From: an uncultured Desulfuromonadales bacterium
GTDB taxonomy: Bacteria; Desulfobacterota; Desulfuromonadia; Desulfuromonadales; Geopsychrobacteraceae
Assembly (NCBI GenBank): GCA_947259685.1
Contig: CAMYNC010000001.1
Span: 39,264-103,263, forward strand
Direction: 5' to 3'
Length of the DNA stretch: 64,000 nucleotides
The notes below the pieces were generated by a model. It had not been told where the DNA came from, searched no databases, and saw only the letters and a list, made by a program, of their open reading frames with translations. The position numbers were made by a program, and so were the translations under genes. Positions 25,853 to 34,621 of this stretch are shown in pieces (the first letter of the stretch is position 1; each line of letters begins with the position of its first letter).

Positions 25853-27811
25853 CTAACGATGGATTTCACTCAGCCAGTAAAAGCCGAATCTGGGCATCAC
25901 CAGACTGTTTTTGAAGCTGTCGGGCGTCTCGCCTTTGTACAGATCGACCAGCTGGCCATACTGTGGGGCCCAGGCGCCAATGTCGGAAAAATCAAGATGC
26001 TGAGGTTTGTTGCTGAAATTGGCGATCACCAACACCCGTTCAGTCTGCTTACTCTGCTGGTAACGGCCGAACACAAACAGGTGCGGATTTTCGACTTCAA
26101 TCAACTCGCGATTGTTGAAATCGGCAAACACATTGATTTCTTTTCGTACCGCGATCATTTTTTTCAATTCGCTGAAAATGGCATATTCCACCGTTCCCGG
26201 GGTGTTCCTGAGGGCGGCTTTTTGCCAATCGATCGATGGCCGATGAACCCAGCGGGAGTCGCCCTGCTTATGCGGGTCCTCGCGATAAGAGTCGTCATTC
26301 AGGGTGCCGAGCTCGTCGCCGTAATAAAGCAGGGGGATGCCCCCGAATGAGAGGATCATACTGTGTAACAGGAGGATAATTTTAATCGAATCGTTAATGG
26401 CCTGATCGTCATTGGTTTCCAGCGCATGTTCCAGACCGACCAGAGAGGCCAATGCGCCGGAAATTCGGGCATCGCCGGTTTTTTCATTCTGGCCGAAGGG
26501 CAGACCCCGGGCGTGGGAATCGTCAAATCGACCGGTAAAATAATCGATCAGGAACTTGCGGTGGCGAAGCGGCTGGTAATCGCAGGCGAGAATGTCGCGG
26601 TCGTCGAACCCCAGACCGATATCATCGTGGCAGCGGATATAATTCAGCCAGGTCGCCCGCTCCAGTTTGACTGGCAGGTTTTTGATTCCCTGATTCAACA
26701 GCCTGGCATTTTTGGTGGCGACCGCATCCCACATCAGCGCCATAAAGGTTGCATTGTAAGCAATTTCGCACTCTTTGGCGATCACCGCGTCTTCGCCGAA
26801 GTATTTGATGACTTCCAGCGGTGCCACGATCGCTTCGGCAATAAAGACCACACCTGGGGCGGTGACCTGACAGCAATCTTTGAGCAATTGCAGAAGCAGG
26901 TGCGCCTCACGTTCATTCTGGCAGGTGCTACCAATCTTTTTCCATAAGAACGCAACGGCATCCAGGCGCAAGATATCCGCACCCTGATTGGCCCAGAACA
27001 GGATGATATTGAGCATCTCAATAAACACCGACGGGTTACTGTAGTTCAGGTCCCACTGGAAGTCGTTGAATACAGTCATCACCCAGCGGCCCATCTCCTC
27101 ATCCCAGGTAAAATTCCCTGGTGAAGTTTCCGGGAAGATCTCCGGCATGCTCTGCTCAAACATATCGGGGATGTTACGGTTTTCGAAGCTGTAGTAGTAA
27201 TCCTGGTAGACTGGATTTCCCGCCCGGGCCTGGGTTGCCCAGTAATGTTTGTTCGAGGTGTGATTGACCACAACATCCAGCACCAGCAGGATATCTCGCT
27301 GACTCATTTCTGCCGCCAGCCGGTTGAGATCCTGCAGGGTGCCGACTTCCGGGTTGATTTCGCGAAAATCACTGACCGCATAACCGCCGTCGCTGCTCCC
27401 TTCTGGGCAGAGCATGATCGGCATGACGTGAATCAGGTTCACACCCAGTTCCTGAAAGTAGTGCAACCGCTCCTGCAGGCTAACCAAATCGCCGGCAAAG
27501 CCCTTACAGTACAGGGCCATCCCGACCCATTTCTGACTGAGGAACCAGTTGTAGTCCTTTTCTCTGGCCAGGTCGAGTTGCCGGAGTTGGTCTGGGCGTT
27601 TGATATATTGGCGGGCCATGGTCTCGACCAACCGCTGGGCCTGCTGCTCGAAATCGTCCCGCTCACCGTAGAGTTTTTCAAGCAAGGAGTGAATGGCGTA
27701 GAAATTGGCTCCCAAGCGGGTATAGAAGTGGCGCAGATCCTGTTCCGATATCTCCGGCTTGATGCGGTTGAGGATGTCATTCAGCAGGGTGTGGGATACT
27801 TGTTCGTACAT
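25853..27811 (-). CDS. ams: Amylosucrase (GH13)
   Basis: The 652-residue glycoside hydrolase family 13 enzyme transfers glucose from sucrose to an alpha-1,4-glucan, releasing fructose. The N-terminal helical domain (residues 1-90) is typical of amylosucrase. The barrel carries GDLVSLQERLHYFQELGVNLIHVMP, VLDVVVNHTSNKH, the nucleophile in ILRLDAVAFLWKK, the acid/base in VFIAEAIVAP and the third acid in YIRCHDDIGLGF. These match amylosucrase rather than amylase or sucrose hydrolase spacing. It is last in a four-gene operon, 47 bases after the fructokinase gene, which would phosphorylate the fructose released. It may serve glucan storage or sucrose recycling after osmotic downshift. Confidence 0.92.
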   Translation of the reverse strand: MYEQVSHTLLNDILNRIKPEISEQDLRHFYTRLGANFYAIHSLLEKLYGERDDFEQQAQRLVETMARQYIKRPDQLRQLDLAREKDYNWFLSQKWVGMALYCKGFAGDLVSLQERLHYFQELGVNLIHVMPIMLCPEGSSDGGYAVSDFREINPEVGTLQDLNRLAAEMSQRDILLVLDVVVNHTSNKHYWATQARAGNPVYQDYYYSFENRNIPDMFEQSMPEIFPETSPGNFTWDEEMGRWVMTVFNDFQWDLNYSNPSVFIEMLNIILFWANQGADILRLDAVAFLWKKIGSTCQNEREAHLLLQLLKDCCQVTAPGVVFIAEAIVAPLEVIKYFGEDAVIAKECEIAYNATFMALMWDAVATKNARLLNQGIKNLPVKLERATWLNYIRCHDDIGLGFDDRDILACDYQPLRHRKFLIDYFTGRFDDSHARGLPFGQNEKTGDARISGALASLVGLEHALETNDDQAINDSIKIILLLHSMILSFGGIPLLYYGDELGTLNDDSYREDPHKQGDSRWVHRPSIDWQKAALRNTPGTVEYAIFSELKKMIAVRKEINVFADFNNRELIEVENPHLFVFGRYQQSKQTERVLVIANFSNKPQHLDFSDIGAWAPQYGQLVDLYKGETPDSFKNSLVMPRFGFYWLSEIHR

Positions 27812-27858
27812 TGAAAATGTCCTGAAATTAATAGCTGCGGAAGCGGGATAGATTTTCT

Positions 27859-28758
27859 TTACCGCTGCCTGTCGGCTTGAAAGAGCTTTTGGAAATTTTC
27901 ATAAAATTCCGGATCAGTGGTGGTCGCACCACGTAAGCCGATGACTTTGCTGGCAAATTGTTGTGCCCTGGTAATGATTTTCGGCACCGGCCAGTGTTCT
28001 AACAGACCGTGGAGATAGACGGCGCTAAAGGCATCCCCGGCCCCGACTGTATCAATCAGCTTAACGGTTTTTTCCAGCGACCGCGAATGAAAATCACCGG
28101 TCGAGGTTCTGACCAGTACGCCCTCCGCCCCACGCGTCAGAATCAGCTGTTCGAGATCGTACTTGGTCTGCAGCTCGGCCATGCTTTGTTCGAGGTCCCT
28201 GTCGTCAAAGCCAAGCAGGCGCAGCTCGGCCTGATTTAATTTGACCCAGCGCGCCTGGTGCAGCCATTGAGAGACAGCTTGGCGCTGCCACCAGGGAGCC
28301 CTGAGATTGACATCCAGAAAGATTGCCAGGTCCGGCCCCTGACAGAGCTGGTTAAACGAGGCTCTTGCCACCTCATGGCGTAAGCCAAGGCTGCCGTGGT
28401 AAAGGATGCTGCCGGCCGGCAAGGTCTCTGCAGCCTCACTCTCAATGAAATCGTAGGCCGAGTTCGGGACAATGTCATAGGTTGGTTCGTTATCAAGAAT
28501 CTCAACCTCTACCCGGCCGGTCGGGTGCTCCTGGTCGATCTGCATCCGCTCTAGGTTCATCCCCCAGGCAGTCATCGCAGCGAGGATTTTGTTGCCCCAG
28601 GCATCGGCTCCGACCCGCGAAATAAACTGCGGGTTGTCGCCCAGCGCCTGCAGTTGCCAGGCGACGTTAAAGGGGGCACCGCCGAGGATCTGTTCACCAC
28701 TGGGAAAACAGTCGAACAGCACCTCGCCAAAAATATACAGCTGAGATTTGGTTTTCAT
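27859..28758 (-). CDS. PfkB-family carbohydrate kinase, probable fructokinase
   Basis: The 299-residue kinase has the PfkB/ribokinase signatures: YIFGEVLFDCFPSGEQILGGAPFNVAWQLQALG near the N-terminus, ISRVGADAWG, and the ATP-site motif LIDTVGAGDAFSAVYLHGLL near residue 245 with the catalytic Asp. Substrate choice cannot be read directly, but its place between sucrose-phosphatase and amylosucrase strongly suggests fructose, which amylosucrase releases. Its ATG overlaps the upstream stop by four bases (ATGA), so it is translationally coupled. The order matches the sucrose cluster reported for halotolerant methanotrophs. Confidence 0.9.
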   Translation of the reverse strand: MKTKSQLYIFGEVLFDCFPSGEQILGGAPFNVAWQLQALGDNPQFISRVGADAWGNKILAAMTAWGMNLERMQIDQEHPTGRVEVEILDNEPTYDIVPNSAYDFIESEAAETLPAGSILYHGSLGLRHEVARASFNQLCQGPDLAIFLDVNLRAPWWQRQAVSQWLHQARWVKLNQAELRLLGFDDRDLEQSMAELQTKYDLEQLILTRGAEGVLVRTSTGDFHSRSLEKTVKLIDTVGAGDAFSAVYLHGLLEHWPVPKIITRAQQFASKVIGLRGATTTDPEFYENFQKLFQADRQR

Positions 28759-29615
28759 GTTTTGTCCTTTGGCACCCCCATGGCTAGTTGAAAACCAGGG
28801 ATGAAATGGCAGACACCCTGCAGGACACCGGCGGCGTAGTTGCCGCCCAGGAAAAAGTTGTCATCGGTAGCGAAATACAGTGTTTCGTTTTGCCCATTCT
28901 GTTCAGACAGCTGCCGAGCCTGGCGTTTTATTTCGGCGCTGGCATTGGCCACCAGCACCGCCTGGACCGGGCTGCCCAGAACCGGCAGATCATTGCCGCT
29001 GTCACCGGCGAATATCACCTCTTGCCGCTTGTAGGCCAATTGCTGCTGCAAAAAGACGATCGCGGTTAATTTATTCGCCTGGCGCGGCAGGATGTCCAGC
29101 AGCCCGATCTGCTTCGGCTCATCGACGCTCCAGACCAGACTCGCCTTCACCTCAAGTTGCTGCAGGCGGTCATTAATTGCTTGGAACAGCGGCTCTCTGG
29201 GGGTAGCCAAGGGGAGATAGTAACTCAGTTTAAAGCGACTCTGTTTGCTCTGTTCCTGGGCCCTAAGCGCTGGCAGCGAACTGAGCGACCGCATGATCTG
29301 CTGACCGTCTACTCCGTGCCAATCCTCGGCAATTATGTTTTTCCAAAGCTCCAGTTCCTGCCAGCAGCCAGAACTCAGCCGGTAGATTTTGGTGCCGACA
29401 TCAGCGATGACATAGTCCGGTTCAGGCAGATCGTATTCCCTGATCGCTTGTTTGACCAATGCCTGGTGGCGCCCGGTCACATACGCCAGAGCGACCTCAG
29501 GCCGATTGCAAAAGGTGCGAAATTGTTCGCGGGCTTGCGGATGCTCTGGCTGGCTGCCATTGGGTATGATGGTCCGATCCATGTCGGTGCATAGCAGCAA
29601 TCTAGTTGGCTTCAT
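28755..29615 (-). CDS. spp: Sucrose-6-phosphate phosphatase (HAD family)
   Basis: From the ATG at 29615 the 286-residue protein reads MKPTRLLLCTDMDRTII. It has the HAD motif I DMDRT, motif II AYVTGRHQALV, a type C2 cap with SRFKLSYY, and motif IV VIFAGDSGNDLPVL. These identify it as the sucrose-phosphatase that removes phosphate from sucrose 6-phosphate. The start overlaps the synthase gene by 14 bases; a longer open frame to 29696 lies inside that gene and was rejected. Unlike the HAD-like tail of the neighbouring synthase, all catalytic aspartates are present. Confidence 0.92.
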   Translation of the reverse strand: MKPTRLLLCTDMDRTIIPNGSQPEHPQAREQFRTFCNRPEVALAYVTGRHQALVKQAIREYDLPEPDYVIADVGTKIYRLSSGCWQELELWKNIIAEDWHGVDGQQIMRSLSSLPALRAQEQSKQSRFKLSYYLPLATPREPLFQAINDRLQQLEVKASLVWSVDEPKQIGLLDILPRQANKLTAIVFLQQQLAYKRQEVIFAGDSGNDLPVLGSPVQAVLVANASAEIKRQARQLSEQNGQNETLYFATDDNFFLGGNYAAGVLQGVCHFIPGFQLAMGVPKDKT

Positions 29616-31773
29616 CGGACTTACTGATCTCTTCCGGGTCTCGGCAGCGGTTGAAGAAGTCGTAATGCTCCAGAGCTTCCAGGATGCCGGCAGCATTGGG
29701 TTGGCTGGAAAAAAAGATCCGGTCGATATCGGCCAGTTGATTTAACTCCTCATCGTGGCGGTTGGCTACAACCGCTGCCAGGGTATTGCCGCGCATCATA
29801 TCTTCATCGGCCCCGGAACCGCCGGCCACGAACACCCGCTCCAGGGGGATGTTCATGCGATCCGCGACGTAGCGCAGGGCCATCCCTTTGGACGCGCGCT
29901 GCGGTAAAATGTCGAGAAACTGGCCAAACGCCAGCTGGATAAACACTGCCTGCTCTTTTTGATGCAGGCGGGCTTTGATCGCCTCGATATCAACTAACTC
30001 CGGATCGATGTAATAACTGAGTTTAAAGCGACTCTGTGCTGACTTAGATTGGATTTTTAAGCCGGCAACGTCCGCCAGAATACTTCTGGTCCGGCGTGGC
30101 GACCACTGATGGTCGATATGCTCGCTCCAAGCGATATCCGCAGCCAATTTCGGTGCGTGGTAGATTTCCGTGCCGCTGCTGCTGATCAAGACGTCCGGTT
30201 CCGGGATGCCGTGTTTCTTCATCAGCTTTAAAGCGGAATCGAGGCGCCGACCGGTGGCGATAATGAAATAGGTGCTTTTTCTCTGGCTGCGCAACTTTTC
30301 CATCAGTTGCCGTAAAGACTGATCATCACCGATCAGGTTCTGGTCCAGATCGCTGACGATGGCACGATCGCGGTAGAGGCCTGAACGGCGTTGGACCGGC
30401 AGGCGAATTAGCTGCTCCGAACGCTGAGCTATCGGCTGAACCAGCCGCAGGTAGCGCTTGGCATGCGCCTCCCAGGAATAGTTTTCCCGCACGCCCTGCA
30501 ACCCTTGCTCTGCGCAACGCTGCCAGAGTTTTCCATCTTCCAGCAGCTTGAGCAGGGCGCCAGTGATGGTTTCCGGTTCGAGCGGATCGATCAAGTAGCC
30601 ATTTCGGCAGTTTCCGATAATATCCTGGGGACCGCCTTCTTCGGTCGCGACAATCGGCAGGCCGGATGCCGCCGCTTCGATCAGGGTCAGACCAAAGGGT
30701 TCGGTCAGGGCCGGGTTGACGAAAACTCCGCCTGAGGCTGCGGCAATGCGATAGATAAGAGGAACCTCATCGCGTGTGTGATGCTTGGGAATCGCCACCT
30801 TGCCGTAAAGATCGAAGCGGTCAATAGCCACCAGCAGCTCATAGAAAACTTCTTGAGCGCCTTCTTCGAGCTCTTCGATATCGTCCCGATTACCGGCAAT
30901 GATCATCAGGTTAGCGCGCTGCTGCAGCCGCTCCGAAAGACCGTAAGCCTCAATCAGTGCTGTGATGTTTTTCCGTTTGTCCGGCCTGGAGAGGGCGAGA
31001 ATGATCGCTTTGTCCGGGTCGTGGAGATGCCTGGTCAGTGCAGTAAAAAGCGCGCTGTTGATCTCTTCACCCACGGGTGGCCTGAACTGTTCAAGATTGG
31101 TTCCCGGCGGGACAACGCGCATCTGCTCCGGTTGGTAATGATCGTAGATCTCGTATTGTTCCTCGATCTCCTGGTGGGTGCTGGTAATCACCCGCTCGGC
31201 GGTCGCCAGGGTGGTCTCCTCAGCCTCAATCCGGCGACTGATGTTGTAACGGTTTTCAATCTCCTCGCCGGAAAGACCACTCGCCAGCAAGCGGCTGCGT
31301 TTGATTCTGCCGAGGGAATGGCCGGTATGAATCAGGGGGATTCCGAGTAGCTTGGCCAGATGCGAGCCGACATATCCGGCGTCAGCATAATGGCTATGAA
31401 TGATGTCCGGCAGGTGACCAGTTTCCTTGAAGAAATTTGCTAAATTGTCGGCAAAAGCATTCAGGTGATCCCAGAGTTGCTCCTTGAAAATGTAACCCTC
31501 AGGGCCAGCCTCGACCCTTAGGATGCGTAAATTATCGGCGAGTGTTTCGATCGGTTGCGCATAGTGTTGGGCAACCTCAGCATCAATGATGCGGCGGGTG
31601 ATCAGGTCGACCTTGCCGACCCCAGGCTGTTTTGCCAGAGCCTGGGCGAGCTCAACCACGTACAGAGTTTGTCCCCCGGTATCAGCATCGCGACCCAATT
31701 CAAGGTCCTGCCCGCGGATCAGGCCGTGAATGCTGAGCAGGGCGATATATATTCCATCGGCTGTTGCAGCCAT
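29602..31773 (-). CDS. sps: Sucrose-phosphate synthase (GT4 with HAD-like C-terminal domain)
   Basis: The 723-residue enzyme joins UDP- or ADP-glucose to fructose 6-phosphate. Residues about 1-470 are a GT4 glycosyltransferase: IHGLIRGQDLELGRDADTGGQ, IIHSHYADAGYVGSHLAK, HTGHSLGRIKRSRLL, and the E-X7-E motif in NPALTEPFGLTLIEAAASG. Residues about 480-715 resemble sucrose-phosphatase (SDLDQNLIGDD, FIIATGRRLDSAL, SRFKLSYY). There, motif IV reads GGSGADED where the phosphatase has GDSGND, and the Thr of motif I is Asn, so this domain is probably not catalytic. It is the first gene of the operon, and a repeat element ends about where its leader begins, 14 bases before the ATG. Confidence 0.92.
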   Translation of the reverse strand: MAATADGIYIALLSIHGLIRGQDLELGRDADTGGQTLYVVELAQALAKQPGVGKVDLITRRIIDAEVAQHYAQPIETLADNLRILRVEAGPEGYIFKEQLWDHLNAFADNLANFFKETGHLPDIIHSHYADAGYVGSHLAKLLGIPLIHTGHSLGRIKRSRLLASGLSGEEIENRYNISRRIEAEETTLATAERVITSTHQEIEEQYEIYDHYQPEQMRVVPPGTNLEQFRPPVGEEINSALFTALTRHLHDPDKAIILALSRPDKRKNITALIEAYGLSERLQQRANLMIIAGNRDDIEELEEGAQEVFYELLVAIDRFDLYGKVAIPKHHTRDEVPLIYRIAAASGGVFVNPALTEPFGLTLIEAAASGLPIVATEEGGPQDIIGNCRNGYLIDPLEPETITGALLKLLEDGKLWQRCAEQGLQGVRENYSWEAHAKRYLRLVQPIAQRSEQLIRLPVQRRSGLYRDRAIVSDLDQNLIGDDQSLRQLMEKLRSQRKSTYFIIATGRRLDSALKLMKKHGIPEPDVLISSSGTEIYHAPKLAADIAWSEHIDHQWSPRRTRSILADVAGLKIQSKSAQSRFKLSYYIDPELVDIEAIKARLHQKEQAVFIQLAFGQFLDILPQRASKGMALRYVADRMNIPLERVFVAGGSGADEDMMRGNTLAAVVANRHDEELNQLADIDRIFFSSQPNAAGILEALEHYDFFNRCRDPEEISKSDEAN

Positions 31774-31786
31774 AAATTCTCTTTAG

Positions 31787-31947
31787 CCTAAATCAGTGAG
31801 GAAACGGTGGATGAAGAGTGCAAGTGCTTGGATTGAATGAGTGATGCTAAAATCTGAGCTGCACCCAAAGGTTCAGTGGTGATTTTTGCAGTGCTCAGGC
31901 AATTCAACGATTTGTGCTATTCGCCGCCGGATACTCACTGATTCAGG
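31787..31947 (+). repeat. 161-bp MITE-like element, copy 3
   Basis: Same family and orientation as the copies at 6865 and 25543, with ends CCTAAATCAGTG (31787-31798) and CACTGATTCAGG (31936-31947), which are inverted repeats of each other with one mismatch. It sits 13 bases upstream of the sucrose-phosphate synthase ATG, so it either contains the operon promoter or displaced it upstream. The remaining gap to ssb (31948-32230) has no gene. Confidence 0.87.
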
Positions 31948-32173
31948 TTTAGGTTTGATTCTTCGGGTTTCTCCCGAAGCGCCGACCATGATTAAAACCC
32001 TATCAAGCGGCACTCTCCTTTTCAAGTCAGGCTTCTCGGTGTCTGCCCGGAAAAAAAGAACTTTGATTCAGGATTCCAGGTATGTATCATGACTGTTTAG
32101 CGTAGCAGCTGTCGACCCGATCCGGTCGCTGTCTGCCGGGTTTTTCTGAGCGCTTTACTTCTAAAAATTGTTC

Positions 32174-32205
32174 AATTGATAGTTTTTTAGCGATAATTGA
32201 TAGTT
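32174..32205 (+). promoter_or_regulatory. Direct repeat in the ssb promoter region
   Basis: AATTGATAGTT occurs at 32174-32184 and again at 32195-32205, exactly 21 bases (two helical turns) apart, in an AT-rich stretch 25-57 bases upstream of ssb. This layout fits a regulator binding side by side on one DNA face. No regulator is known; the repeat is seen, the role is inferred. Confidence 0.35.
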
Positions 32206-32230
32206 AGTAAATGACATAAAGGAGACATGC

Positions 32231-32773
32231 ATGTCGGTAAACAAAGTTATTCTGGTTGGTAACCTGGGTAAAGACCCTGAACTGCGCTACACCCCGTCCG
32301 GTGCTGCGGTGGCGACTTTCTCGTTGGCGACCACGAACCCCTTTAAGGACCGTGAAGGGAACAAGCAGACCGAATGGCATAACATCGTCGCCTGGCGCCA
32401 ACTGGCTGAGATCTGTGGCAAGTTTCTGCATAAGGGCAAGCAGGTTTATATCGAAGGCCGGATTCAAACCCGTTCCTACGATGACCGCGATGGCAACAAG
32501 CGCTACATCACCGAAATCGTCGCCGATCAGATGCAGATGCTCGGCAGTCGTGATGATCAGGGCGGCGCTGGTGGCTACGGCGGTGGCCAGCAAGCTGACA
32601 ACTATGGTGGTGGGCAACCCCAAGGGGGCGGTCAGGATTACAATCAATCCCCACAACCAGCCCCAAAAACTCAGGGGAATGGCCACGGCGGCGGTCAGCC
32701 GCAGGGCGGCCAAAAGGCCGGTGGTGAGTTTAACGAGCCGGCCTTCAACCCGGATGACGAGATTCCCTTTTGA
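32231..32773 (+). CDS. ssb: Single-stranded DNA-binding protein
   Basis: The 180-residue protein protects single-stranded DNA in replication and repair. The OB-fold occupies residues 1-110: [62 protein letters not shown] long Gly/Gln/Asn-rich flexible linker follows (two [12 protein letters not shown] units), and the protein ends [12 protein letters not shown], the acidic tip that recruits partner proteins. AAGGAGA lies just upstream of the ATG. It is monocistronic, with its own terminator. Confidence 0.97.
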   Translation: MSVNKVILVGNLGKDPELRYTPSGAAVATFSLATTNPFKDREGNKQTEWHNIVAWRQLAEICGKFLHKGKQVYIEGRIQTRSYDDRDGNKRYITEIVADQMQMLGSRDDQGGAGGYGGGQQADNYGGGQPQGGGQDYNQSPQPAPKTQGNGHGGGQPQGGQKAGGEFNEPAFNPDDEIPF

Positions 32774-32803
32774 GGAATACCATATAGTTTTTCATAAAGT
32801 TTC

Positions 32804-32838
32804 AGCCCATGAGCCCCGTGTTCATGGGCTTTTTTTTT
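32804..32838 (+). terminator. Intrinsic terminator after ssb
   Basis: AGCCCATGA (32804-32812) pairs with TCATGGGCT (32822-32830) around GCCCCGTGT, followed by a run of eight T residues. Confidence 0.9.
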
Positions 32839-33043
32839 GGTTTTTCTTCTTCGACTTTGCGCCGAGAGACGTGAAAATGCTCCCTCTGCTATAATAATTA
32901 GTAACAGAGTGGCCCTGGGCAGCTTGCGCGTACACGGGACACCTCAAACCTCCCGAAACGCAGTGTTCTTTTTTATCCGGAAGCTTCCTGCTGGCTGGCG
33001 CTGGGCCTGTAACTGAAGATTTTTCAGTTGAGGGAGAGCGAAA

Positions 33044-33706
33044 ATGAACAGACACCGATTATTTCTGTCGCTGTTTATCTGGCTGGGGCTAGCTTTATTG
33101 CCCGTATATGGCCAGACCTCCGGTCAGTCGTTTGATGGTTCCGATCTGCTGGCGGATACTGATAGCTTTCAATTTGCGCTGGAGAATAACCGTTCCGGCA
33201 CCGCCAGCGAATGGCGTAACCCGGATGCCGAGTACTCCGAGGTAACGGTTCCAGTTAAAACCTTTCAGACCTCTGAGGGGAACTATTGCCGGGAGTTCCA
33301 GCAGACTATCACCATTGATGGCCGGCAAGAACGAGGTTATGGCACCGCCTGCAGGCAGCCTGATGGCCAATGGTTGATTGTTAATCCGCAGGATTTCCGG
33401 CAAGCTGATCCGCAACCTGTCAGAGTGACTCAAGTGCGGGCCTATGATCCGCCAAGGTATTTCGCTTATCCACCAAGGTACTACGCTTATCCGGCCCGTT
33501 ATGCTTATCCCTATTACCCCAGGTATCTGTCCCTGAACTTCGGTTATGTAAAGCACAAGGGGTATTCCCACTACGGTCATCGTTACCACCGGGGATATAA
33601 GGGCAGGCTGCACAATGGTAAATCACGCCACTCTGGGTTTGGCAAGGCATATTACCGCTCAGGAACTCACCGCGGCAAATGGGGCGGTGGGCATCGACGT
33701 AGGTAG
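33044..33706 (+). CDS. Secreted RT0821/Lpp0805-type surface protein with Tyr/Pro/His-rich tail
   Basis: The 220-residue protein has a signal peptide (residues 1-24, ending LLPVYGQ). A domain at about 45-120 contains NNRSGTASEWRNPDAEYSEVTV, SEGNYCREFQQTITIDGRQE and GYGTACRQPDGQW, which matches the RT0821/Lpp0805 surface-antigen family. The two cysteines may form a disulfide. The C-terminal 90 residues are low complexity: about four PxRYxAYP-like units, then a His/Lys/Gly/Tyr-rich basic tail ending GGGHRRR. The tail is unusual for the family and could bind metal, polysaccharide or nucleic acid. A GAGGGAGAG site precedes the ATG, and AACTGAA/TTCAGTT (33011-33029) forms a hairpin in the leader. 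Confidence 0.82.
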   Translation: MNRHRLFLSLFIWLGLALLPVYGQTSGQSFDGSDLLADTDSFQFALENNRSGTASEWRNPDAEYSEVTVPVKTFQTSEGNYCREFQQTITIDGRQERGYGTACRQPDGQWLIVNPQDFRQADPQPVRVTQVRAYDPPRYFAYPPRYYAYPARYAYPYYPRYLSLNFGYVKHKGYSHYGHRYHRGYKGRLHNGKSRHSGFGKAYYRSGTHRGKWGGGHRRR

Positions 33707-33815
33707 GGCAAAGCTGAACTCAGCTCTCCTCGATGCAGGAATTGCTCGATAGGAGGAGCGAGGACGCAATCAGCGGATTGATTATTTACCTTTTCGCCAA
33801 CGCAGGAGCAAAAGG

Positions 33816-34271
33816 ATGTTTGGCAAATTTTTCTCAACCCGGGATGATATTGCACCATTGATTATGCGGGTGATGCTGGGAATAGTCTTTCTGCCGCACG
33901 GAGCGCAGAAACTGTTCGGCTGGTTTGGCGGGCACGGATTTTCAGCAACCCTCAATGCGTTTACCGACAAAATGGGCATGCCGCTGGCCGTCGCTTTATT
34001 GGTGATTGCCGCAGAATCGTTCGGCGCCCTTGGCCTGATCGCCGGAATACTGACCCGCCTCGCCGCATTCGGAATTTTCTGCGTGATGGTTGGTGCGGTG
34101 CTGATGGCCCATTGGCAGCACGGTTTTTTCATGAACTGGTTCGGCAATCAGGCGGGCGAAGGTTTCGAGTACCACCTGCTGGCAATAGCGCTGGCGCTGG
34201 CGTTGATGATCACTGGCGGCGGCAAGGCGTCTCTCGATCAGCTGTTGAGCCAAAAGTTCAGTTGGCGGTGA
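33816..34271 (+). CDS. DoxX family membrane protein
   Basis: The 151-residue protein shows the DoxX pattern: APLIMRVMLGIVFLPHGAQKLFGWFGGHG near the N-terminus, then VALLVIAAESFGALGLIAGILTRLAAFGIFCVMVGAVLMAHWQHGFF and a final ALALALMITGGGKASLDQLL. Four transmembrane helices are expected. Members are linked to thiol or quinone redox stress functions but most are uncharacterised. The CAGGAGCAAAAGG site supports this start. It is 109 bases after the surface-protein gene and possibly co-transcribed. Confidence 0.92.
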   Translation: MFGKFFSTRDDIAPLIMRVMLGIVFLPHGAQKLFGWFGGHGFSATLNAFTDKMGMPLAVALLVIAAESFGALGLIAGILTRLAAFGIFCVMVGAVLMAHWQHGFFMNWFGNQAGEGFEYHLLAIALALALMITGGGKASLDQLLSQKFSWR

Positions 34272-34621
34272 TGATGCCGACCTGGTTTTCCGGTGCGACC
34301 TTGTCGTACTGCACGAGATCATTCAATAGCTCCTGTCTTCTTCCCTGGCGACCGGCAGGGTACCTGGATACTCCAAAGAATTGAGAATCCTGTAGCCAGC
34401 CGGGTGCTGTGAATATCTGGGTTTATTGGAATGCCGGACTTCCGACAATTAACCGTCCAAAACGATCCGCATCAGCATTAATTAGACAGGTGAGGAAAAT
34501 ATTGGGCAAATGTTAATAATTTAAGCCTAAATTGTATAGTTGTGCGGCATTAAAACAATGCTACAGTTTTCATACCAACCCGGGCTGGCGGAGGCTTCGA
34601 GCCGATAAACTCTTTTTGCAT
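34272..34621. other. Intergenic region downstream of doxX
   Basis: This 350-base stretch becomes AT-rich towards its right end (TTAATAATTTAAGCC near 34513), where the promoter of the next gene probably lies. A frame in it has no protein-like features. No terminator, repeat or RNA was seen. Confidence 0.35.
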
